DNA from: Erysipelotrichaceae bacterium | GTDB lineage: Bacteria; Bacillota_I; Bacilli_A; Erysipelotrichales; Erysipelotrichaceae | Assembly (NCBI GenBank): GCA_017614055.1 | Contig: JAGACP010000075.1 | Span: forward strand, 1-9,983 | Direction: 5' to 3' | Length of the DNA stretch: 9,983 nucleotides | Shown here: in pieces, positions 1 through 6,737 of the stretch | Layout: each line of letters begins with the position of its first letter | How positions within the stretch are numbered: the first letter of the stretch is position 1 | Position numbers and translations under genes: made by a program | Notes under the pieces: generated by a model | Told to the model about the DNA's origin: nothing | Database searches by the model: none | The model's input: the letters and a program-made list of their open reading frames with translations, nothing else

Positions 1-2
1 AC

Positions 3-320
3 TGGAACAACGGCATAAGGACGTACAGGCGCACTCTGCTGACTGAAGAAGGAAACGGGACATATGTCGATCTTGATGAAATGTATAATCCTGACGGTGA
101 TCTGATCTATATGATCCGTGACGACGTAAACGGCCATGTCTACGGCGAATACTATGAGTATGAAGACGGGATCATGACAAGAAGCAATATACGCGATTTT
201 CTTGAAATGAAGGCAACAGTAACACAATATAAAAACGGCGAACCTGAACTCAGGGAGATATGGTCTATCGATGAAGAAGGGGTCCTGGTCGATCTACTTG
301 AGACCGTTACGGTAAACTGA
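3..320 (+). CDS. C-terminal fragment of an unrecognised protein (5' end outside window)
   Basis: The reading frame is open from the first bases of the window to the TGA at 318-320, giving 105 visible residues. The first ATG in frame is at 81, but no ribosome binding site precedes it and the frame continues upstream of it, so this is read as the end of a longer gene. The fragment is strongly acidic and rich in Tyr, Gly and Asp. Short motifs such as NPDGDLIY, YEYEDG, QYKNGEPE and SIDEEGVLV follow each other at similar spacing. This resembles the strand-turn-strand pattern of MORN-like or YD-like beta-hairpin repeat proteins, but the resemblance is weak and by eye only. No catalytic motif, membrane segment or sorting signal is visible. 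It converges on the ABC transporter gene, and a hairpin terminator lies between them. Function unknown. Confidence 0.6.
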   Translation, partial: WNNGIRTYRRTLLTEEGNGTYVDLDEMYNPDGDLIYMIRDDVNGHVYGEYYEYEDGIMTRSNIRDFLEMKATVTQYKNGEPELREIWSIDEEGVLVDLLETVTVN

Positions 321-355
321 TCATAAAGCATAATTCTTAGTATCCACAGCAAAAC

Positions 356-384
356 AAAAGGTGTGGCTTAATGTCACACCTTTT
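356..384. terminator. Bidirectional Rho-independent terminator
   Basis: A perfect 10-bp stem (356-365 with 375-384, AAAAGGTGTG / CACACCTTTT) encloses a 9-nt loop. On the plus strand it ends in TTTT followed by CTGTTT. On the minus strand the arm also ends in TTTT, followed by GTTTTG. It lies 35 nt after the stop of the plus-strand gene and about 20 nt after the stop of the minus-strand ABC transporter, so it can serve both convergent units. Confidence 0.85.
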
Positions 385-405
385 CTGTTTATCTATACAA
401 AATTA

Positions 406-2139
406 TTATCCCTGCGAAACAGTGAACAGCGAGTAGAAGTAGTCCTTCCTGTCCATCAGTTCATCGAAGGTACCCTTTTCCGCAACCTTGCCGTTCTTCA
501 ATGTGAACAGGCCGGTGCAGCGGCGGAGGATGTTTTCATCGAGGTCGTGGGTAACGATAACTCTGGTGAAACCGTCGAGATTCAGGATCGCATCCAGTAC
601 GCCGAAGGAAGTCTCGGCGTCAAGCGATGCCGTAGCCTCGTCGACGAACAGCACAGGAGTCTTCCTCAGAAGCGCCCTGGCGATGGATATCCTCTGACGT
701 TCGCCTCCGGACAGACCGGAACCGTTCTCTCCGCAGAGATAGTCTTCGCCTTTCTCTTCGATCAGTTTTTCAAGTCCGGACATGCGTACTGCCCTATCGA
801 CCTCTTCCTCAGGGAACTGGGAGAACATCGTGATGTTGTCGCGGATGGTGCTGTTGAAGACAAAGACGTTCTGCTGGATGATCGATACCAGATCGTACAG
901 CGAATTCGCGGAAATGGATCTGAGTTCCTTTCCGTCGTATAGTATATTTCCCTGATAATCTTTCGATGAAGCCATCAGAAGATTGAGGATGGTGGACTTT
1001 CCGCTTCCCGATCCGCCGACCAGCGCATAACAGCCTCCGGCTTTCATGTCCATGTCGATATCGGTCAGGACAGGCTTGTTTTCATCGTAGGCGAACGCAA
1101 GATCTTTCACCGTTATTCCTTCCGACAGATGCGGTTCTATCTGTTGACCTTCGTCTGGAACGTTCTGATTGAGTGCATCGGCCAGCTTGTCTATCAGACC
1201 GAATGAGGACATCATGCCCGCAAAGAACGTCGGGAACGTCTGTATCGGACCGAGGACGAAGTTCAGAAGCTGCACGAAGACGATGGCCGTGCCCGGCGTT
1301 ATGCCTTTCCCGGACAGCGACAGTACGGCGGCTACGAAGAATACGCCCATCTGCAGGACACCGCCCGACATGTTGGAAGCGTAGTAGACATCGATGTTGA
1401 CGCCTGCGCGTTTCTTCGCGGCATCGGCGACAGCGGTATTGCTTGTGTCATGTATCTTGATGATGTTCTTCTCGGCCTTGAAACTCTTGATCACCGAGAA
1501 ACCCGTCAGCGTATCCTTCAGCATGCCGGTATATCCTTCTTTCCTGTCGGAAAGATCTTTCTCGGCCTTGGCCGCCTTGTCTCCAAGGATAATGGAAACA
1601 ACTATCGGAAGCAGAGAGAAACCGATAGCCACCAGCGTCAGCAGCGGACTGTAATAAAGCATGAGACCCAGCGCACCGATGAACTCGACGCCGACCTGGA
1701 TCATTCCCTGCAGCTTGCTGATGAAATCCTGCTCTATCGTGTTCACGTCGTTTGATAAAGCGGAGATATAGAGCGAACTGTTCTCGCCGGAGAAGGCCTG
1801 GATGCCTTTCTCCATCAGACGGTCGAAGACATAGCTGCGGTACTGCTTCATGGTATTAGAACGGAATTTCGAAAGGAAGAAATAATCGAACAGCCATGCC
1901 AGCAGATACAGCGCAAACGCAAGGGCAGTGATCATCAGAAGCTGCCTGATGCTGAACATGCCGTCCCCCGAAATAAGATCCGATATCTCTTTGAGCAGCC
2001 ATGACATGACCAGCGTCGATACCGCCGCCAGCATGGACGCGATAACGGTCATCACGAGAGTGAATCCGTTCTTCCTGAACATTTCCTTTATGAACGGGCG
2101 GCGGAGTGCCCTGATCTCTTCTTTATTCATTGTCGTCAT
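406..2139 (-). CDS. ABC exporter half-transporter (fused permease and ATPase)
   Basis: A 577-residue membrane transporter, the usual length for a type IV (exporter-fold) half-transporter that works as a homo- or heterodimer. The N-terminal half (about residues 25-310) carries hydrophobic segments near 26-50, 65-90, 148-186 and 258-298. The ATPase domain follows (about 340-575) and is complete: A-loop Tyr351, Walker A GGSGSGKST (375-383), Q-loop Gln423, signature LSGGERQR (476-483), Walker B VLFVDE (496-501), D-loop SLD (505-507) and H-loop His531. It should therefore hydrolyse ATP. The substrate cannot be deduced; family members export peptides, lipids or drugs. The ATG at 2137-2139 has AAAGGAG 4 nt upstream. 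A second ATG at 2128-2130 (three codons later) is also possible. The start overlaps the 3' end of the upstream regulator gene by 17 nt, so the two are translated from one mRNA. No partner half-transporter is adjacent, which favours a homodimer. Confidence 0.93.
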   Translation of the reverse strand: MTTMNKEEIRALRRPFIKEMFRKNGFTLVMTVIASMLAAVSTLVMSWLLKEISDLISGDGMFSIRQLLMITALAFALYLLAWLFDYFFLSKFRSNTMKQYRSYVFDRLMEKGIQAFSGENSSLYISALSNDVNTIEQDFISKLQGMIQVGVEFIGALGLMLYYSPLLTLVAIGFSLLPIVVSIILGDKAAKAEKDLSDRKEGYTGMLKDTLTGFSVIKSFKAEKNIIKIHDTSNTAVADAAKKRAGVNIDVYYASNMSGGVLQMGVFFVAAVLSLSGKGITPGTAIVFVQLLNFVLGPIQTFPTFFAGMMSSFGLIDKLADALNQNVPDEGQQIEPHLSEGITVKDLAFAYDENKPVLTDIDMDMKAGGCYALVGGSGSGKSTILNLLMASSKDYQGNILYDGKELRSISANSLYDLVSIIQQNVFVFNSTIRDNITMFSQFPEEEVDRAVRMSGLEKLIEEKGEDYLCGENGSGLSGGERQRISIARALLRKTPVLFVDEATASLDAETSFGVLDAILNLDGFTRVIVTHDLDENILRRCTGLFTLKNGKVAEKGTFDELMDRKDYFYSLFTVSQG

Positions 2140-3205
2140 TATTCTCCTTTACTGATCTCCAGAGAGAGGCAAGCTCTTCGCTCTGAGATTCATCTATCAC
2201 ATTCTCTATCGCATCCATAGCCGTAGCTCCGATGTCGTCGTGAGCACTGGCGCCTTCGATGCGGGTTATGAAACGGACGTCCGTCTCATCGTAGCTCGGG
2301 TTTTCATCAAAGAATTCCGCCAGCTTCTTCGCTTCGATCAGAGTATCGCGGGCTTCTTCTTTCTTTCCGAGCCTGAGCTTCGCATAGGCAAGAGCCGCAA
2401 GAAAACCGCTGCATACCTTGTCGAAGAAGTTCGGTTTTCCGTCTTTCCTGAGTCCCTGGAGGACATCGACTCCCCACTGCAGGACCGCCTCTGTCGAAAC
2501 GTAATCGCCTCTTGTAGCGAAGATGTTCATATAGCCTGTGACTGTTACGGTCAGATCGGAAGTGATCTTTGCCAGCGCCTTTGACAGGAACGGTTCCGCC
2601 TCGTCCGCATGTTCGGTTATGGCCAGTGCATGTCCGATGTCGCGGTCGAACATCCCGCCGGCATTGTGAGCCTTCAGGATCTCCAGAGCTTTGTCCGTCT
2701 CACCCAGTCCCAGATAGGTCGTAGCCATCGATCCATAGATCGTCTGTTCGCTGACATCCGGATCCGTACTCTGATCCAGAAGCAGAAGGGAACGCTCGGA
2801 CAGTTCCAGAGCCCTTTTAAGCATTTCCGTATCCGAGCTCTCGAAACCGAAACCGCTGAACATGGCTACGCATTCGCGGACGATCTTGAAGGAATTGGGA
2901 TATTTCTTCAGTGCCTTTTCGGCTTCCGCAAGTCCCTCGCGGTCTTTCCTGTGCCTGTATTCCTGCAGACGTTTCTTCGTCGCTTCGAGGTGATTGTCCT
3001 TCATCTCATAGCCCAGCAGGACATCCACGGATGTATCGAAGAAGTCCGCCATCTCCATGATCAGATCAAGATCGGGAACGGACAGCCCCGCTTCCCATTT
3101 ATATACGGCTCCGGCCGTCACTCCCAGGACTTCGGAAAGCTGCTCCTGCGTCAGTCCTCTCTCCTTGCGGAATGTGCGTATGTTTTCAGCCAGTTTCATT
3201 TCCAT
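2123..3205 (-). CDS. XRE-family transcriptional regulator with TPR-like C-terminal region
   Basis: A 360-residue cytoplasmic regulator. Residues about 6-64 form a classic Cro/C1 helix-turn-helix: RKERGLTQEQLSEVLGVT followed by YKWEAG and a leucine-rich fifth helix ending in VDVLLGYE. The rest is helical. It contains TPR-like pairs near 77-115, 155-182 (the TYLGLGETDKALEILKAH stretch matches the second half of a TPR consensus) and 265-298 (LAYAKLRLGKKEEARDTLIEA). The tail is acidic. This architecture is shared with peptide-sensing regulators such as PlcR or Rgg, but also with many uncharacterised XRE-TPR proteins, and no small peptide gene is visible nearby. The ATG at 3203-3205 has AAGGAGG 7 nt upstream. 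The gene leads a two-gene unit with the ABC exporter and probably controls it, perhaps through the palindrome overlapping its promoter. The ligand is unknown. Confidence 0.9.
   Translation of the reverse strand: MEMKLAENIRTFRKERGLTQEQLSEVLGVTAGAVYKWEAGLSVPDLDLIMEMADFFDTSVDVLLGYEMKDNHLEATKKRLQEYRHRKDREGLAEAEKALKKYPNSFKIVRECVAMFSGFGFESSDTEMLKRALELSERSLLLLDQSTDPDVSEQTIYGSMATTYLGLGETDKALEILKAHNAGGMFDRDIGHALAITEHADEAEPFLSKALAKITSDLTVTVTGYMNIFATRGDYVSTEAVLQWGVDVLQGLRKDGKPNFFDKVCSGFLAALAYAKLRLGKKEEARDTLIEAKKLAEFFDENPSYDETDVRFITRIEGASAHDDIGATAMDAIENVIDESQSEELASLWRSVKENNDDNE
2144..2150 (-). promoter_or_regulatory. Ribosome binding site of the ABC transporter gene
   Basis: AAAGGAG read on the minus strand, inside the 3' end of the regulator gene. 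It lies 4 nt before the ATG at 2137-2139 and 13 nt before the ATG at 2128-2130. The first spacing is slightly short and the second long, so the exact start stays open by three codons. Confidence 0.7.
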
Positions 3206-3212
3206 CTGTCTG

Positions 3213-3219
3213 CCTCCTT
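3213..3219 (-). promoter_or_regulatory. Ribosome binding site of the XRE regulator gene
   Basis: AAGGAGG on the minus strand, 7 nt before the ATG at 3203-3205: a full-strength Shine-Dalgarno that fixes this start. Confidence 0.85.
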
Positions 3220-3236
3220 CATGTCTTTACAAGATG

Positions 3237-3265
3237 ATTATATGAGAATAATAAGCCGTTTTGAA
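3237..3265 (-). promoter_or_regulatory. Sigma-A type promoter for the regulator/ABC unit
   Basis: Read on the minus strand, TTCAAA (-35, 3260-3265) is followed after exactly 17 nt by a perfect TATAAT (-10, 3237-3242). Transcription would start near 3230, leaving a leader of about 25 nt with the strong ribosome binding site. The surroundings are AT-rich. The -35 matches the consensus at 4 of 6 positions, so an activator or repressor may modulate it. Confidence 0.75.
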
Positions 3266-3276
3266 TATACTATTCA
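3262..3276. promoter_or_regulatory. Perfect inverted repeat, candidate operator
   Basis: TGAATA (3262-3267), a 3-nt spacer, then TATTCA (3271-3276): a perfect 6-3-6 palindrome. It overlaps four bases of the -35 box and extends upstream of it. A dyad of this size at this place suits a dimeric XRE-family protein, most simply the regulator encoded just downstream acting on its own promoter. The region is AT-rich, so a chance palindrome is possible. Confidence 0.5.
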
Positions 3277-3375
3277 TACCAATAGGATTTTTATTTCTCT
3301 ACTGTCAGTATGATTTATGCCATGAAAGATCTTTTTTCAAGACTATCATGCCGGACAATAGTCGGATGCTTTAAC

Positions 3376-3403
3376 AAAAAAGGATCCGGATAGTTCCGGA
3401 TCC
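3376..3403 (-). terminator. Rho-independent terminator of the glycogen operon
   Basis: On the minus strand a perfect 9-bp GC-rich stem (3395-3403 with 3382-3390, GGATCCGGA / TCCGGATCC) has a 4-nt loop and is followed at once by six T residues (3376-3381). It lies 31 nt after the glgB stop codon and about 110 nt before the promoter of the regulator gene, so it should insulate the two minus-strand units. Confidence 0.92.
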
Positions 3404-3434
3404 CTTCAGGATAATCATTGAACAGAAAGACCGG

Positions 3435-5294
3435 CTACGCGCGGTCAAGGCACTTCTTCAGATCAGGTTCTTCCAGTACGGGGGCCTTTTTCTTTATCTT
3501 GGTATAAAGGATGAGACCCGCATACGGAGCGATGTCGACGGAGATGGAGTTAGGCAGACCGTGCGCCTTCACTTTCCTTGATCTTACAGGTTTGAAGTTG
3601 CACATGTTGCAGCCGGAATAGATGTCCTTCTCCGAGTTGATAAGCTCCGTATACACTCCCGTATAAGGAACACCGATCTTGTAGTCGGTATATGATATAG
3701 GCTTCATGTTCAGGATGACGACGAAACAGTAGTCCTCGTCGTATCTGGTGTAGATGTAGATCGACTGCTTGTAGTTGTCCGCATCGATCCACTTGAAAGA
3801 CAGCGGATCATAGTCGTAGCTGTTGAAAGCCTTGTACGACTTGTATATATGACAGAGATCCTTGAAATATCTGTTGAAAGAATCATGGGTAGGATATTTC
3901 AGAAGATCCCAGTCGAGACCCCTCGTCTCGTCGAATTCTCTGTACATCGCCAGTTCGTTGCCCGCGAAGTTCAGTTTCTTTCCCGGATGCGTGAACATGT
4001 ACAGGAAGAGGTTCCTGCACTGGCTGAACTGATTCTCGTATGTTCCCCACATCTTGTCGATGATGGTCTTCTTGGAATGAACGACCTCGTCATGCGACAG
4101 AGGCAGGATGAATTTCTCCGAATAGAAATAAGCCATCGAGAACGTCAGCTGGTTGTGATGATACTGACGGTATTCAGGATCCATCGCATAGTACTTCAGC
4201 GTGTCGTTCATCCAGCCCAGATCCCACTTGTAGTCGAATCCCAGACCCTCGTATTCCGTAGGCACGGTGACCTTCGCATAGTCCGTCGAGTCTTCCGCGA
4301 TGAGCATCACGTCCGGGTGTTCCTTCTTGATGGAATAGTTGAATCTCTTGATGAACGCCAGACCGGACTCGTTGATGCCGATGTTTTTGTTTCCGTCGAA
4401 GAAGATGATGTTGGATACGGCATCCATCCTCAGTCCATCGAAATGGTATTCGTTGAGGAAGATGTTGGCCGAAGACATCAGATAAGATATGACCGGACCT
4501 GAACCAAGGTCGAACTGGTATGATCCCCACTGGGATTTGGCCAGTCTCGGATCCTTGAATTCGTAGCACTCTCTGCCGTCGAATTTTACCAGGCCGTAGC
4601 TGTCGGTCGCAAAATGCACATACGCGACATCCAGGATCACTCCGATGTCGTTGAGATGGCATTCATTGATGAAATCCATCAGATCCCACGGCGTGCCGTA
4701 GCGGCTGGTCGCCGAAAGGAATCCCGTGGCCTGATAGCCCCAGGAACCGTCGAAAGGATGTTCGACGATAGGCATTATCTCGATATGGGTGTATCCCATC
4801 TCCTTTACGTAAGGGATGAGTTCTTCCTTCAGTTCGCGGTAGGTGGTGAGTTCGCCTTCATGCTTGAAGCCGTTGACGTGCAGCTCATAGATGTTCAGAG
4901 GATTCTGATAGCTGAAGTTCCTCTTCTCCATGTACTGCTCGTCGGTGAATCTGTACTGTGACAGATCATACATCACCGAAGCGTTTGCCGGTCTTCTCTC
5001 GCTGTAGAACGCATAAGGATCCGACTTGTCCACATGACCTCCGTCGGGGGTATGGATGCGGTAGCGGTATGAATATATGCATTCGCAGTCATCGATGATC
5101 AGATGCCATATGCCCCTGTCGTCGACCTTCTCGAGAGGATGGAACACTTCGAAGTTCTCCTTCGACATGAATACTTCGACCCCTTTGGCATGGGGAGCCC
5201 ACACATAAAACTCCACTCCGTTTCCGTGCGGATGACATCCCATGTACCTGTATGCCTGGGTATCCAGACCCGAGAAGAAATAATCAAGATTCAT
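3435..5294 (-). CDS. glgB: 1,4-alpha-glucan branching enzyme (GH13)
   Basis: A 619-residue cytoplasmic enzyme that cuts alpha-1,4-glucan chains and re-attaches them through alpha-1,6 bonds to branch glycogen. An N-terminal CBM48-like beta domain (about 15-110, VEFYVWAPHAKGVEVF) precedes the GH13 barrel (about 130-490) and a C-terminal beta domain (about 505-600). Catalytic regions: DVAYVH (222-227, region I), GLRMDAV with nucleophile Asp291, IAEDST with acid/base Glu334, and LPLSHDEVVH with Asp402. The length matches Bacillus-type GlgB (about 630) and is shorter than the E. coli enzyme, which carries an additional N-terminal domain. Region I differs from the usual DWVPxH form but keeps its Asp and His. 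The ATG follows the glgA stop codon TAA without a gap. Only a weak AAAGG lies 14 nt upstream, so translation is probably coupled to glgA. It is the last gene of the operon, before the terminator at 3376-3403. Confidence 0.96.
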   Translation of the reverse strand: MNLDYFFSGLDTQAYRYMGCHPHGNGVEFYVWAPHAKGVEVFMSKENFEVFHPLEKVDDRGIWHLIIDDCECIYSYRYRIHTPDGGHVDKSDPYAFYSERRPANASVMYDLSQYRFTDEQYMEKRNFSYQNPLNIYELHVNGFKHEGELTTYRELKEELIPYVKEMGYTHIEIMPIVEHPFDGSWGYQATGFLSATSRYGTPWDLMDFINECHLNDIGVILDVAYVHFATDSYGLVKFDGRECYEFKDPRLAKSQWGSYQFDLGSGPVISYLMSSANIFLNEYHFDGLRMDAVSNIIFFDGNKNIGINESGLAFIKRFNYSIKKEHPDVMLIAEDSTDYAKVTVPTEYEGLGFDYKWDLGWMNDTLKYYAMDPEYRQYHHNQLTFSMAYFYSEKFILPLSHDEVVHSKKTIIDKMWGTYENQFSQCRNLFLYMFTHPGKKLNFAGNELAMYREFDETRGLDWDLLKYPTHDSFNRYFKDLCHIYKSYKAFNSYDYDPLSFKWIDADNYKQSIYIYTRYDEDYCFVVILNMKPISYTDYKIGVPYTGVYTELINSEKDIYSGCNMCNFKPVRSRKVKAHGLPNSISVDIAPYAGLILYTKIKKKAPVLEEPDLKKCLDRA

Positions 5295-6737
5295 TTACTT
5301 GCCGAGGACCTTTCTGTAAAGTTCTTCGTATTCCCTTGCGGACTTGTCAAAAGAAACGTCGTAGCGCATGGCGTTCTTGATCATCATCTTCCATCTCTCA
5401 GGATAGTCGTAGTACTGGGTATAGGCATACTCGAATACGTTGAGCAGATCCTCGACGGAATAGTTGCTGAAAGAGAAGCCCGTTCCGGACATCGTGTATT
5501 CATTCAGAGGTTCGACGGTATCCTTGAGACCGCCCGTCTCTCTGACGAAAGGCAGCGTGCCGTAGCGCATCGAAATGAGCTGTGATATTCCGCACGGTTC
5601 AAACAGCGAAGGCATCATCAGCATATCCAGTCCCGCATACATGCTGTGGGCGAGAGCCTCGTTGTATCCGCAGTAGTATACGAAGCGGTGCTTGTTCTCC
5701 TGCTCGAGCATCTTGAAGGAGTACTCGTACTTTGATTCTCCCGTGCCGAGGATCGCGACCTGGACATCGTGTCTCAGGATGTTCTGGATGGCACCCAGAA
5801 CAAGATCTGCGCCTTTCTGGAAAGTGAGTCTTGAAACCATGCCCACCAGCAGCGTATCAGGCTTCGTCTCCAGACCAAGCTGATACTGCAGAGATTCCTT
5901 GTTCTTCCTCTTGCCGGTGATGTAGTTCCTCAGATTGTAGTTGTGATAGATCTCCTTGTCCGTGTTGGGATCGAAGGAATCCGTATCGATGCCGTTGACG
6001 ATACCGTAGAGGTCGTCCTTGCGGTAGCGCAGCACGACGTCCATGTTGTGGCTGTACTCGGGAATCTGTATCTCCTGGGCATAGGTCTTCGATACAGTGG
6101 TCACATAGTCCGCGAAGATGATGCCGATCTTCATGAAGTTGCAGTAGTCGTTGAACCTCAGATCGCCGTTCTCGTAGTAGTAATAGTCAAATGCCAGATA
6201 ATCGAACAGTACCTGCTTGTCATATTCGCCCTGATAAGCCAGGTTGTGGATGGTCAGGATATGCTTGATGTTCCTGATCGATTCGATGGCGTTGTATCTT
6301 ATCTTGCACAGAGCCGGAAGCACTGCCGCATGATAGTCGTGCTCATGGCAGATGTCCGGATAATAATCCAGCTTGATCATCGTCTCCAGGACCGAGACAT
6401 TGAAGAAAGAGAATCTTGCCGCATCGTCGGAATATCCGTAGATGCCGTCGCGGTTGAAGAACGTGTCGTTCTCGATGAAAAGATACTCTATGCCTTCATT
6501 GATGTAGGAATAGACATTGGCCTCTTCATTGATGTAGCCGCTGTGCACGTAGATGTGATCGAGATACTTCATGCCGTCATAGTATTTTTCTTTGATGGTC
6601 TTGAACATCGGCATGATCACTCTCACTTCAAAATCGTTCTTGTCCAGAGACTTAGGCAGCGCATAGACCACATCGGCCAGGCCGCCCGTCTTGACGAACG
6701 GAAGCGATTCGAAGGAAACGAACAATACTTTTATCAT
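5295..6737 (-). CDS. glgA: Glycogen synthase (ADP-glucose, GT5)
   Basis: A 480-residue glucosyltransferase that moves glucose from ADP-glucose to the non-reducing end of alpha-1,4-glucan. Two Rossmann domains are visible. The N-terminal one carries the ADP-glucose motif KTGGLADVV (16-24), HEHDYH (131-136) and TIHNLAYQG (162-170). The C-terminal one carries SRLTFQKG (302-309, with Arg303 and Lys308), SLFEPCGISQ (377-386, Glu380) and a following TGGLKDTV. The length fits bacterial GlgA (about 480). The frame stays open upstream to 6836, but the ATG at 6735-6737 is chosen because it starts the conserved [10 protein letters not shown] strand, has GAGGAG 10 nt upstream, and overlaps the glgD stop as TGATG; the extra 33 residues would be basic and unlike the family. 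The usual HDW motif reads HDY here (Tyr135). glgB follows without a gap. Confidence 0.96.
   Translation of the reverse strand: MIKVLFVSFESLPFVKTGGLADVVYALPKSLDKNDFEVRVIMPMFKTIKEKYYDGMKYLDHIYVHSGYINEEANVYSYINEGIEYLFIENDTFFNRDGIYGYSDDAARFSFFNVSVLETMIKLDYYPDICHEHDYHAAVLPALCKIRYNAIESIRNIKHILTIHNLAYQGEYDKQVLFDYLAFDYYYYENGDLRFNDYCNFMKIGIIFADYVTTVSKTYAQEIQIPEYSHNMDVVLRYRKDDLYGIVNGIDTDSFDPNTDKEIYHNYNLRNYITGKRKNKESLQYQLGLETKPDTLLVGMVSRLTFQKGADLVLGAIQNILRHDVQVAILGTGESKYEYSFKMLEQENKHRFVYYCGYNEALAHSMYAGLDMLMMPSLFEPCGISQLISMRYGTLPFVRETGGLKDTVEPLNEYTMSGTGFSFSNYSVEDLLNVFEYAYTQYYDYPERWKMMIKNAMRYDVSFDKSAREYEELYRKVLGK

Noticed and set aside
81..320. A complete 79-residue gene starting at the ATG at 81
   Set aside because: There is no ribosome binding site before the ATG and the frame continues to the window edge with similar composition, so a truncated longer gene is more likely.
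361..942. Plus-strand open frame (193 codons) opposite the ABC ATPase domain
   Set aside because: It lies in the terminator and antisense to the Walker A, signature and Walker B coding region, and has no family features.
2609..3313. Plus-strand open frame (234 codons) opposite the regulator gene
   Set aside because: It is antisense to a gene with clear helix-turn-helix motifs, and it runs through that gene's promoter.
3341..3363. Short inverted repeat GACTAT / ATAGTC in the glgB-regulator gap
   Set aside because: It has only a 6-bp stem with an 11-nt loop and no T-run on the relevant side; the strong terminator at 3376-3403 explains termination.
3206..3434. Possible small RNA or peptide gene between the two minus-strand units
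   Set aside because: Apart from the terminator, promoter, dyad and ribosome binding site I see no convincing short coding frame with its own ribosome binding site, and no structured RNA.
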